Source of the DNA: Hsuehochloa calcarea
Lineage: Eukaryota; Streptophyta; Magnoliopsida; Poales; Poaceae
Direction of reading: 5' to 3'
DNA length: 64,000 bases
Assembly (NCBI GenBank): GCA_036346395.1
Contig: CM070594.1
Location: 18,757,385-18,821,384 of the forward strand
The notes beneath the pieces are model-generated. The model was not told the DNA's origin. It saw only the letters and a program-made list of their open reading frames with translations, and did no database searches. Below are positions 32,340-42,270 of the stretch, one piece after another (positions within the stretch are counted from its first letter, which is position 1; each line of letters starts with the position of its first letter). The translations under genes were made by a program, and so were the position numbers.

Positions 32340-33170
32340 TGTGCATGGCTTGGCGGTGGCTTTCAAGGGAGGGTACGGAGGCGGCGGGGGCTGGCGGTTG
32401 CGGGACCGGCACCGGTGGCTCCGGTGTGGCGGCGCCATGTGGTGGAACGCGGGGCCGGCGCTGGCAGCCCCATGCGGGAGGCTCAAGGTGGGCGCGGATG
32501 TGGGTAGCTTTAACGGTGGGAGCCCGTGCGGCGCTCCAGACGGCACGAGCGACGGCTCAGAGCGGAGCGGGCCGGGCGGAGCTCAAAGTTCGGTTCGTGG
32601 TGGCGCGGCGAGCTCGCATGGGTGGCAGGCTTCAGGTGGGCCGAGTGGTGCACTCCAAGGCGGCGTGGCGGTGCGAGTTCCACGCATGGGTGGCGGCTCC
32701 AGCGCACATGCTTCAAGCAAGGGCCAAGCGGCGCTCCAAGTGCAGGCCGGTTGGCTCTGGCGGAGCCATGCGGGGAGGTGGTCGGCCGGAGGCTTGAAGG
32801 CTTCCCCCTCCTTCCTTTTTTTCTATCTGCTTCGTTGTCGTGGCCGTGCGGTGGCTCTAAGGCGGTGGAGGGTTGTGGTACAGGCTGGTAGCAATGGGGG
32901 ACCCGTGCAGGGACGGTGGCCATGCGGGGTGTCATCCGCGCGTTAGTAGCGGCGGTCAGTAAAAGCAGCCATGAGGCGGCTTTGCTTCAACGATGCAAGC
33001 GAGGCGACCGGAGGAGCGTTGTGCGGCGGTGCGGCCATGGGGAGCCCATGCGGGGGTAGTGCCTCTTCGGGTGGCTAGCGGCGACGCGGCATCCGGCGCA
33101 CCGAGGAGCCGTGCGGGGCAAAAATTTTGTTTTTGAGTTATTGTTCACGTAATGCAATGCAATGTAGTGC

Positions 33171-33370
33171 AATCAACATCTGTTCTTTCATGCAACCACC
33201 GATCGGCTTGGTCGGCAACTTCAAGTCTGCTCGCAGTAGGCTAGAACGGATTTGTAGCTTTCAATTTACGGTACAATCAACATCCACTTTTCTATGCAAT
33301 CTACCGATAGACATTGTGTTGGCGACTTCAAGTCGGCTCACGGTAGGTTAAATGGATTTGCATCGTAGAA
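33171..33370. repeat. diverged tandem duplication, about 103-bp unit
   Basis: Unit 1 (33171-33273) and unit 2 (33274-33370) share CAATCAACATC, TGCAA(C/T)C, CCGAT and CTTCAAGTC(T/G)GCTC in the same order. Confidence 0.75.
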
Positions 33371-33488
33371 ACCAATCTAGAAAGCGAATTTGCAAAATTG
33401 AAAGCGATCTAGAAAATACTATTCAATCTACGAGTGTCATTCCTCGGCGGTTACCTTTCGATCCGAGGAGAGTCGATCATGTTGATAA

Positions 33489-33749
33489 TGTCTTGAGGAA
33501 CCGTCGCTGGCGAGTCCAGTCCGAGCGATTACCTCGTAGACAAACTAAGAATCGTAAGAACAATGTAAGAACGTAAAAGCGGAATAGTAGATTGAACACA
33601 TAGATATAATGGAACTCTAGGCTTCTCTTTATTGCTCTTCTGAAAACGATATACAATGTTGAGGACCCTTCTTCTTTATATAGACAACTGAATAGATAAA
33701 GAGTCTATCTGGACCAGAAGTCTCCGGTCCTAGACTCAATTTCTTAACA
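33489..33749 (-). mobile_element. 5' LTR of copia-1
   Basis: This 261-bp LTR is clearly homologous to 26762-27020 but visibly diverged (for example TGTCTTGAGGAACC against TGTTAAGAAACC at its left end). The minus-strand TATATAAA box is at 33674-33681. I found no perfect tRNA-Met primer site next to it. Confidence 0.9.
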
Positions 33750-33754
33750 TATTC

Positions 33755-34947
33755 TTAATTATTACGTATCGGTCACTGTGCCACGCATGCCACTGCCCTT
33801 GAGGCAAGCTAGGGCCGCTTATATCTTCACCAACTAATAAAGCAACCTTTGTATGGGATCTTGGACACATTAGCATTTGAGGAGACCGCTTCTATAATCC
33901 ATACTACATTTTTCTTTGAAAAAAACACATGCACGTGATAAATTAGTATATACATAATCTGTACCTGGTCTGTGCCGGCATATGCTCTGTCAGTGATATT
34001 GTTACAAAAGTCGGTATGTATACAGTTGACATGACAAGAAAAAGTAGGTATGAATACACGGTTTGTTAAGCACTAACAACTGGTTATCACGACCAACTCA
34101 ACACGTACGTAGTTCGTGGGAATCGATCTTTGGTCCTTGGCCACAAAACTCGGATGCAACCCCAGTTGATCAACCAACAGTTGGCAGATTTCAACAGTTT
34201 GATAGACCTTTAATTTGGCCGTTTTACTCAGGCTGTAGCCACGAGGGCTTCGTTAGGCTCAAGCTCACCGGAGCCGGTAACCCTGCGCAAGATATTTTTA
34301 TTATATTTTTTATTTACTTCTCTTATATTTACATACAAATTTAGATTACACAAGACTGTTTAATATGTTTGTCCCAATTTATCCTTATATTTACCTCAAT
34401 TTAGCTCAGTCGTCTTCGGTTTCTAGCTAAAAAAAATTAGCTTGATCCTTTAAGCCTTCCCTCTATTTTTTTTCTGACTTAGGTCGGTCAGTCTACTCCA
34501 GCCTACAAGTCATTATACGTGCGTGAGCCACTTGCTATGATTTGTTACGATCTTTCTTTGTTCGATCGTTTGCGTGTATCCTCCTCCATTTTGAATCAAG
34601 CGAAAGCCGTGACTTGGAGATATACAAGACAAGCAACCCTACGTACTCCACCTTGGACTAGCTATAAAGCATCTTGATCTTTGGAGCGAGATAACTCTGC
34701 AACCTTTTTTTCTCTCTATTAATTATCTGTACCTAATGTTAAAATATTAACTGATCCTATATGTGTTGCTTTATATCATACGCCACTACAAAGACAGTTA
34801 ATTTGTCAAGACGAGAGGTATATGAATCTTTCACCCTTCTTCTAAGAACGAGATCAATACAAGACCATGTGTGGACTGTAGTCAAAATTTTCCAATCACG
34901 TACATGCTTGATCCAGATGAAATCTTGACGACAAGTGATATGGCTAA
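33755..34947. other. unassigned spacer
   Basis: This mixed-composition DNA contains an open frame at 34063-34344 (+), with text such as WESIFGPWPQNSDATP, that I cannot assign. There is a TATA-like CTATAAAG near 34662. No intron/exon structure or domain is visible, so no gene is called. It may be the original locus into which copia-1 and copia-2 inserted. Confidence 0.4.
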
Positions 34948-35611
34948 AGTTGGAAATTTTGGAGTAGGAGACTTGAATCACGCCAGAAGCGTGTTACTAA
35001 AGCGATTATTTGCACACTGTCTAAATGCTTTGACGGTCTACTGCAAATAAGCTAGTAGGATAATACAAGCTTTAACAAAGTTTGCAATAAAGCAAAGTGA
35101 AACTCGTCGTGAACTGAACAATATAGAATGGGATTGCGAATACTTCTCAGAAAAACTAAAAGGCTTCTCTTTCTATAGAGTTTGAAAGGATACGAAATGA
35201 AGAGACACGACTCTTCGAATGCACCCTCCAGTGAATGGATGAGAAATGAAAAGACACGACTTTTCAAAATGAAAAGACGCCACTCTTTGAATGCAACCTT
35301 TTAGTTTTTGACAAAAAAACAATTACCTATTTAGAGCTAATTACTAATTACCCACGTGCCCTTAAGTTATATAAATGTGTCAATGAAAGACGTCTGAAAG
35401 GCGCCATTGGCACCACAAAGCCCACGCCTTACTCGCACGCGCGTGCGCATGTGGTGAAAATATAAATGGCAATTTTAGCATATTAGGCACTAGCTCCACC
35501 TAGGCCCAATTCTTCTCCAAGCCCGTATGGAAGGTAGCTATATAAGTTGATCAAGCTCATCATAGACTTTCATGTGGGACCAAACTTGTTGTTTGAAAAC
35601 AACTTCCAACA
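34948..35611 (-). mobile_element. 3' LTR of copia-2
   Basis: This 664-bp LTR begins, on the minus strand, TGTTGGAAGTTG, directly after the polypurine tract. Its other end reads AGTTGGAAATTTT (+ strand) where the 5' LTR has TGTTGGAAATTTT. Confidence 0.85.
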
Positions 35612-35622
35612 ACCCCCCACTT

Positions 35623-36117
35623 ATTTTAAAATAAACAAGTTCATACACATTAATAAAAGAATATTAATATAGTTAGGTATCTTTCGATTTGAACCTAACC
35701 TTAGTAATACACAAAAAAGTTTTGATGAAATTAAAGGTAGCATAAAATCTTTGAACCAATTATTCCTTATATCAAAATCGGTCATGAATTACACATATTC
35801 TTTACAATGTTCTACCCACAAAAACACGCTTAGCACTATTAATGGCCATGCGCTCATCCTATATTAATGAAAAATCATGAGAGAAACTCTACTCTCATTT
35901 AGAGACAGCACCATCTTATTTTTCATATAGGTGAAATTCTTCCAGTATCTCTGTTACTTACAGGTACTTCTTCTCAACGACTCAATCTCATTAAGTGTTT
36001 AAATACTCAACCCTCAAACAGTGACAACCAACATTCCACAATTAGATAAATATTGAACCATCCACATCACAACTTGTTGTTACCCTTTGAACCAAAAAAA
36101 CTAGTCAATTACTAATG
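35623..36117 (-). other. copia-2 3' non-coding region
   Basis: This AT-rich sequence between the polypurine tract and the pol stop shows no supported frame. Confidence 0.5.
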
Positions 36118-36486
36118 TTAGGATGGGTTGCCATTGTTAAAGGATTTATTATTGAGTTTAAATCTCATTCCCAAGGAAGTCTTCTTTACCAAGTCTCTTA
36201 TGAGAGGTTTAGTAAAGGGATCAGCAAGGTTAACATTTGTTCTCACAAATAATAAAGAAATTATTCCATCCTTGATTAATTTCCTCACATAGTCATGTCT
36301 TAGACTCATATGCCTAGACTTACCATTGTATACTTCATTGTATGCCATAACTAAAGTAGCCTGGCTATCACAATGTATTGACAGTCCCAATATATTTTCA
36401 CGTGTCAGTGGAATTTCTAAAAGAATATCCCTTAAACATTCATCTTCTTGTCCTGCTAAAGCAAGAGCCACAAATTCAGATTCCAT
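36118..36486 (-). pseudogene. copia-2 RNase H
   Basis: The minus-strand frame opens MESEFVALALAGQE and continues with IHCDSQATL, NGKSRHMSLRHDYVRKLI and VNLADPFTKPL. These are the usual copia RNase H C-terminal motifs: CDSQA holds a catalytic Asp, and the KPL tail ends pol. This piece is locally intact, but the upstream RNase H start is separated by stops near 36490-36740. Confidence 0.88.
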
Positions 36487-36742
36487 AGTGGAATGAGTAA
36501 TACAAGTTTATTTCTTGGATTTCCAATAATTAGCTCCACCAGCTAATGTAAATACCCATCATGTTGTAGATTTGCTATCCCCAAAACTTGATATCTAACT
36601 TGCGTTAGAATATCCTTCTAAAATAGTAGGAAATCTTGTATAATTTAGACTTATACCTTTAGTTTTCCTAAGATATCCAAAGACTCCCCCAATAGCTTTC
36701 CAATGCTAAACACTGGGGTTGCTAGTAAATCTACTTAATTTA

Positions 36743-37018
36743 CTAACTGCATATGATATATCTGGTCTTGTACATTGCATCAAGTATATCAGACAACCAA
36801 TATATAGTACTCGCATAATCAAGTTGAGACACTACTCTTCCTCCATTCTTTTCAAGTTTTACACTTGAATCAAATGGGGTGTTTGCTTCTTTAAAGTTTA
36901 GATGTTTAAACTTGTCAGGAATTTTCTCCATGTAATGAGATTGACTAAGTTCAAAACCCCTACTATTTCGTTTCACTTTGATGCCCAAAATAGTGTCCAC
37001 TTTTCTAAGATCTTTCAT
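36743..37018 (-). pseudogene. copia-2 C-terminal reverse transcriptase remnant
   Basis: The minus-strand text reads MKDLRKVDTILGIKVKRN, LSQSHYMEKI, NTPFDSSVKL and QLDYASTIYWL. It corresponds to the RT segment after the YVDD box. The polymerase core, integrase and protease are absent; the sequence jumps to the gag N-terminus at about 37150. Confidence 0.85.
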
Positions 37019-37153
37019 TTTGAAAAAGGAAATCAGAAATCTCTTTATTTTTGTTATGCCTTTAGCATCATTACTATTTTAAAGTCGAAGTACCTAGATA
37101 AGGAACTTTTTTGTACCTTACTCCTCTACTCTGTATTTGCTCTCTAGAGCATT

Positions 37154-37423
37154 CTAGATGTCTCTTGCTGACGGCATGTCGGTGTAGAGATCATACAGCT
37201 GGTCGGTGAGGGTGTTGAGTATGTGCCCACGACACATCAAATCATCCCCATTCCTCTTTGTTCTATCTGCTTTGCGTTCATCGGTGTCGTTCTCCTCCAA
37301 TACTGGTACTGGAAGAAGCACTGGATCAAGAATGTATAAGAGCTTCATAGTTGTGAAAAAGAACTTCAGTTTATCCTGCCAGCGAGTGAAGTTTGTGCCG
37401 TCAAAATGATCAAGTTGCACCAT
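37154..37423 (-). pseudogene. copia-2 gag N-terminus
   Basis: MVQLDHFDGTNFTRWQDKL and MCRGHILNTLTDQLYDLY match the UBN2/DUF4219-type gag start of plant copia elements. The frame ends at a stop near 37154, next to the internal deletion. Confidence 0.83.
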
Positions 37424-37488
37424 TGTCTTTATTCATGAACTTGATGGCGAAGCAGAAGCCTTGGATTCCGTACTAATCGCTTTAGATT

Positions 37489-37907
37489 GTTGGAAATTTT
37501 AGTGTAGGAGACTTGAATCATGCCAGAAGCGCTTTCCTAAAGCAATTATTTGCACCATGTCTAAACGATTTGAGAGTCTACTATAAATAAGCTAGTAAGA
37601 TAAGACAAACCTGGACGAAGTTTGCACTAAAGCAAAGTGAAAACTCGCCATGAACAGAACAAAAGAACAGGATTGCGAATAATTCTCAAAAAACTTAAGG
37701 GCTTCTCTTTATATAGAGTTTGAAAGGATGCAAAATGAAGACACGACTCTTCGAATGCACCCTCCAGTGAAAGGATGCGAAATGTGGATATTATCACGAG
37801 CGGTTTTTAAATAAAACGACCACTTATCCAGACGGTTTTTAAATAAAACCGAAATGAAAAGACATAACTCTTCAAATGCATCCTTTCAGCCTTTTTCAAC
37901 ATAAAAC
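37489..37907 (-). mobile_element. 5' LTR of copia-2, first piece
   Basis: It aligns with 34948-35320 and starts TGTTGGAAATTTT. The homology fades at about 37907, where CACTA-3 sequence begins. The LTR resumes at 40438. Confidence 0.82.
37785..37850. repeat. 66-bp insertion carrying two CACTA-like subterminal units
   Basis: Absent from the 3' LTR. It is flanked by GAAATG on both sides (37779-37784 and 37851-37856). It contains CGGTTTTTAAATAAAAC twice. Confidence 0.8.
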
Positions 37908-40437
37908 CGTCGACAAAAATGCCCTCAATTGCATACTTCATGAGCTCTTGCGCAACGAGTCCATGTAAATCTATTATCAAACCACTGCTAGGTCAAGAAA
38001 AATGGTAAGGATATATATTTGAATTTACAATTACAAAAAAATTATTTGAGATTGACAAACCTCGGATTCTTCATCTTAGCACTAATGATTTCTTGCATAT
38101 GATGGCAAGCGTAGAATGCACATAGCTCATCATTTTTTCTTTGGTAACCTTTGCAAAAATAGAATTACATATGTGCGTATAGTCGATTGAAGACACATTT
38201 TTATGAAGTATGATATATATAGGATTATTGTGTTGTAGCGCGTCTGGAAATTTAGTGTGTGTGTTAGTTGGTATTGGATCCACTGTATCTTCCTTGTTGG
38301 CTAACATAGGTGATGAGCGAACTACATAATTGAAAAAAGTTATCCTCGGGCATTTCAAGCGAAGGAAGACTACAATAGAGTTATGTATGAAGGAAATGAT
38401 CATACTTGTCGAGTATTGCTTGCGAGAATCTTTGAAGTCGTGATCGTTTACGACTAGGGAATCAAGATATATCACGATGTTCCTCTTGGGTATAATGACT
38501 AAAAGGATCGATGGTACCTACTCATGTATGTCGCTATAACTATTAAACCTAAGTACAAATGAAATTTGAATAGCAAATAGTGAAGCACTTACCCCTAGTT
38601 GTAGGGCACGGTATGTAGTCCTTGCGATTACGAAGAAGCAATGCGAGTCGTTATATAGTTCTCGGCGAAGGTCGCGTCTGCTTGGATGGTTTGCATAGAT
38701 ACCACGTGTGGGTCGAGAAACCCACGGTTCTCGCCCTTCGGGCATTTTTCATCATGTATCTATACATAAGCAATGAGTTGTGATATTTATCGGTATTACA
38801 TGAATGTAGAACTTGATTGTACACACTACGATTGTCCAACATCGTAGAAGCGGCGTCGAGGGCTTGAGATTGAATAGGTTGAATAAGTCGTTGAAGCCCA
38901 CCACGAAGTTGCGGCCCGTTGAAGAAATGCTCATCCTTGTATGCGACGGTGATTCGATGTCGCACCTTCTTTGCGGTATTCGCAAGTACCGTGCATGCAT
39001 AGCGACAAGCAAATCCAGCGTGGGCTAATTGTGCGTTAGGGCACAACGGTTTTCCGATGGAGTACTTCCGTGCTACGGGACTTGGAAGGCGGCTTAATGT
39101 TCGTCGATGTCGATTTGGCCTTCACGATTGGCGTCTTCTGCGAGACGACTTCGGGAACCGTCTGTATGCGCTTTTGTTGTTCCTTGGCGTCTTCTCCACG
39201 GGAAGCGATGAGGTGGACTTACGAGGAGAAATATGAGGTGGAGTCATGGAGGTTCCGTTGGAGAGGAATGGTCTGTCGAGATTGCGGCCTTCTTTGGGTC
39301 GGGGCGATGTCCTTCTGCGCCACTGGATAAAGCGTACACGGCATCCCTAGTGTTGTGATCTCTTCGTTGGGCGAATGTCGGTAGGACGGCCATGAAATGT
39401 TGATGTACCATGTCCACCTCCACCCTTGCGTAACCATCGCCACACCGACACCGTCTTTGCCTTGCTCCTTCTGGTATGGATGCACCATCCCCGCCCAACC
39501 TCAATAGGAATGGACCCAACTAACCTCAGTTGGAGCTTGCATGCCGTCGGCTCCTACAAAGCGATCGCAATTAGCTAAGGCGTCCTATAGGTCTATCTTT
39601 GGTGCATTCCATAGATGTACATTACCTTGATGCGGTCTATCGGTAATTGGTGGTCGTCACGTTCAAAATTATGCGTGGGCGCGACACTACTCCGATGTCG
39701 AGGAGGACCGGTTCCCGCAATAGCGAGGCGCTTGCGGCGGTTGCGAGTACTTGATTCGATTGATCCTGCAAACTTGCTATCATCCTTGAAATTACGCCTT
39801 AAGCGGTTCAACCGATTATCGTACTCGCCTTGGATCTCTTCCTACTTCTATACATGAAGTAGTCGTCATGAATCCATGTACCCAAGGTACGTTAACCCCC
39901 TTGCCTCGCGTGCGACCCGGGTGCTCCTTGTTTCCTAGGGCCGTAGATAGTATATCCTTCTCCCTGTGTTCTTGGAAGGAGCCTTCGGAAGTTTGGGCAA
40001 TCAATTCACGCTGCAAGAGGTCATCATGTTATTATAGTCACTATTAAGTTATGGACTTGTAAACAAGTAGGTAGTTCGACATATTTACCACACGTTGGGA
40101 CACTTCCTGGTCCGCCGGGTTTGGGAAAGTGACGCTGCCATCGACGAGACTTTGCCTCGCTTTTAACCGTGCAGGAGCGGGTGTGTGATATCGGAAATAG
40201 ATTCTCCTCCTCGCCTCCCATTGCGCGGTTTAGCCGCGTACCAGTGCCTGCCGAGTCCGTGGGGGTGAGTGTTTCGTGCTGGATTGCTTTGTGCGCCGCA
40301 CTTTGCTCCTTAAATTCATCCGTCGTCTTCATAGCCACAAAGCGTTCCATGTTTCCAGCGTCAAGAATGGAAACTTCGTGAAGGCGTCTCACTCTTGTTC
40401 ACGTCTTTGCGTGACAAGAGCGCTCTTGAAGGTCCTC
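37908..40437 (-). mobile_element. CACTA-3: internal fragment of a CACTA element without termini
   Basis: About 2.5 kb interrupts the copia-2 5' LTR. Its order and sequence parallel 3790-6370 of CACTA-1, on the minus strand. No CACTA terminus or 3-bp duplication is visible at either junction, so it probably arrived by rearrangement, or its ends have been lost. The junction coordinates are approximate (about 10 bp). Confidence 0.8.
38071..40392 (-). pseudogene. CACTA-3 Transposase_24/Ulp1-like gene fragment
   Basis: On the minus strand 40392-40024 contains DAGNMERFVAMKTTDEFKEQ. The next exon has ELIAQTSEGSFQEHREKDIL, then EHPGRTRG and VPWVHGF (40016-39890), the Transposase_24 pattern. FNLFNLKPSTPLLRCWTI near 38860 and a GT donor precede a Ulp1-like part. 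There, VIIPKRNIVIYLDSLV (about 38490-38440) keeps the Asp, while the expected His-Trp pair at about 38515 is disrupted by a one-base loss. The gene is a close relative of that in CACTA-1 but not identical. Stops and frameshifts are frequent. Confidence 0.74.
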
Positions 40438-40545
40438 CATTTAGAGCAAATTTCTAATTGCCCACGTGCCCCTAAATGCCATGAGTGCATCAATGAAAGG
40501 TGTCTAAAAGGCGCCATTGGCGCCACAAAGCCCACGTGCCCTTAA
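40438..40545 (-). mobile_element. 5' LTR of copia-2, second piece, truncated
   Basis: It matches 3' LTR positions about 35330-35428, including GGCGCCATTGG and CACAAAGCCCACG. CCCACGTGCCC(C/T)TAA and its following bases then occur a second time. The final 183 bp of the LTR are missing. Confidence 0.8.
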
Positions 40546-42265
40546 GTGCCATAAGTGCGTCAATGAACTGATGGAAATTTTGGAATTATATTCTACAACA
40601 AATGTATTGGTACCATGTTTATATGGCTAGTATAGATAACATTTTATGTTTATTAGTTGTCAAAGTGAGTGCATGGAAGATATGACCGCAAATATATACC
40701 ATGCATGACAAACATTTGTAAAGAGAATATCCGTATGTAGTATGGAATTCCTCCTAACAATGCTGTAATATACTGTTCTCGTTGACATTTTCAATCCTCC
40801 TTGAGGAAAAAAAATACATATATCAACTTCAAACGCTCAAGGAAACTGTAACACCCTGCGCCCCAAATTTTGCTAAAAGCCCATCCATGACGAGCACGGA
40901 TGCGTATGCATTATATGCTAGTATAGCTTAACGTAGACTGCTAATATGGTAGGGCAGAAAAGCTTGTGCAACCTAACCTCTTATCAATATGCCTTGACAA
41001 ATTGTAACACAACCTCGCTGTCAATGTTACACGATCCGACGGAGGAATAGAAGGCCGGCCAATATTCCACTAAATTAAATTAATAAAAGAAACAGTGTAG
41101 ACAAGTTGTTGCTGTTGTTCACAAGCAGATCACGACGGCGCCTTTCTTGTAGAAGCAAGCTACACATGGTGTATACATATTAAAGTCTCGTGCATGCATC
41201 CCATACGATCATGATTCGGTTAATTAGCCCTTTGGTTTGTTCATGTATTGGTAAGATGTTGACAATTAGTGGCTAGGTTATGCTAAGGTCTTCCCATTGT
41301 CACCTAGCTCCTTCTCCCTCCGTTCCCTGATTTCCACATCTTTCCACGTCGACTGCGGCAGGATAATGTTAATTAAGCAACGTGTGGCAGAAGAAGTACA
41401 TGGGTAATACCATGCAACGTGCGCCCTCGGGTGTTGGGAAACGTCAAACTGCCTTGAATGGGAAAGGGGACCATGTTAACACACTGTTGCACGACGGTTA
41501 GCCTTCCTGTGAAATGTTTAGTTTTCTATCGTCTTGGCCAGCATCACATTAACCTTGGGATATTTGGTTAGCTTTCGTCTTTGCTCACCATAATGTTTTA
41601 CCTAAGTTAGCATTATATGTAGTGCACTACATTTAGTCCTACATCCATGAATCAATGGCTAGTCCTGCTCATGCATGTCGAAAAAGTAATTGAAATCTTT
41701 CATGATCTACAAACAAAGTATTACTCATTTGTTCCCCTAAATTTCAACCAAAATTAAAGTATCATGTGCAAAATATAGTCTGTCCTTTCTTAAAAAAATG
41801 CTATAGAATTTCCATCAGTTCATTTCATTCTGCCGTATGTATGTTGTACTTAACAAAACTGTAGTACTTTTTCCACTCTATTTAATTAGTACAATGGAAT
41901 ATATTTAGATTTCCACGTGAGATGTTGACATATATTTGATCCACCACGCAATCAGCTCACCGTGCACAATGCTAAAACTAAAATATATTATATTATCCAA
42001 TATGTAAACCATAGAGTTGGTGAAGACTAAATGTACCTTCTCGAAGAAAGAAGTCATTCGAAGCACCAAGAAAGGATGGAGACACCCCTCTCCTTGCAGA
42101 AAACAACAAGAATAACCATCGTCAGGAAAAGAACATGTCATTAACCTTGTGGGCCAGCTTGGTTAGGATGTTGCATCAGTGATGAATAGTAGTCGAAGAA
42201 TCATTTGAAATTCCTTGTACCGTGTGTACATTGCTCGAGAAATACGTACGATAACAGTAGATTGG
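40546..42265. other. unassigned spacer
   Basis: This 1.7 kb of AT-rich DNA has no supported gene. TGTAACACCCTGCGCCCC at 40847 resembles an LTR start and GTTACA at 41024 an LTR end, but no duplication flanks them. An open frame on the minus strand at 42141-41905 has no recognisable motif. Confidence 0.4.
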
Positions 42266-42270
42266 CGTGT
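42266..42270. repeat. 5-bp target duplication CGTGT of element C (left; right copy 63192-63196)
   Basis: CGTGT immediately precedes the 5' LTR and follows the 3' LTR, which are 20.9 kb apart. Confidence 0.95.

Larger units (their letters stand above)
31752..33488 (-). other. unusually long leader of copia-1 with a GC-rich insert-like block
   Basis: Between the 5' LTR and gag lie 1,737 bp, far more than the short leader of most copia elements. The part 32230-33120 is GC-rich, with repeated CATGCGGG words and open frames on both strands. The flanking part is AT-rich. No protein domain was recognised. It could be a captured host fragment, another element's remnant, or family-specific leader. 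Confidence 0.55.
26762..33749 (-). mobile_element. copia-1: full-length but decayed Ty1/copia element, minus strand
   Basis: Two LTRs (26762-27020 and 33489-33749) in the same orientation flank gag, integrase, reverse transcriptase and RNase H in the copia order, read on the minus strand. The flanks TATTT (26757-26761) and TATTC (33750-33754) form a 5-bp duplication with one mismatch. The LTR ends make an 11-bp inverted pair, TGTTAAGAAAC and GTTTCTTAACA. Pol is broken by many stops and frameshifts. A 1.7-kb leader between 5' LTR and gag is unusually long for copia. Confidence 0.93.
34948..40545 (-). mobile_element. copia-2: internally deleted Ty1/copia element, minus strand, interrupted by CACTA sequence
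   Basis: A 3' LTR (34948-35611), a short internal domain (35612-37488) and a broken 5' LTR (37489-37907 and 40438-40545) read on the minus strand. The internal part keeps only the gag N-terminus, the RT end and RNase H, so most of pol is deleted. The polypurine tract AAGTGGGGGGT (minus strand) lies at 35612-35622. The 5' LTR contains a 66-bp insertion (37785) and a 2.5-kb internal CACTA fragment. Confidence 0.87.

Noticed and set aside
32189..32946. Overlapping 200-codon frames in the copia-1 leader as a captured gene
   Set aside because: Frames are open on both strands in GC-rich repeats and no domain is recognised; kept only as a finding about the leader.
34063..34344. Open frame of 93 codons that might be a host exon
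   Set aside because: No recognised motif, splice pattern or neighbouring exon.
34782..34800. CACTACAAAGACAG as a CACTA terminus
   Set aside because: No subterminal repeats or partner end nearby.
40847..41029. Possible small solo LTR (TGTAACACCCTGCG ... GTTACA)
   Set aside because: The flanks GAAAC and CGATC do not match and no internal LTR feature is visible.
41322..41345. CTCCCTCCGTTCC as a Stowaway/Tourist-like MITE end
   Set aside because: No inverted partner (GGAACGGAGGGAG) or TA/TAA duplication found nearby.
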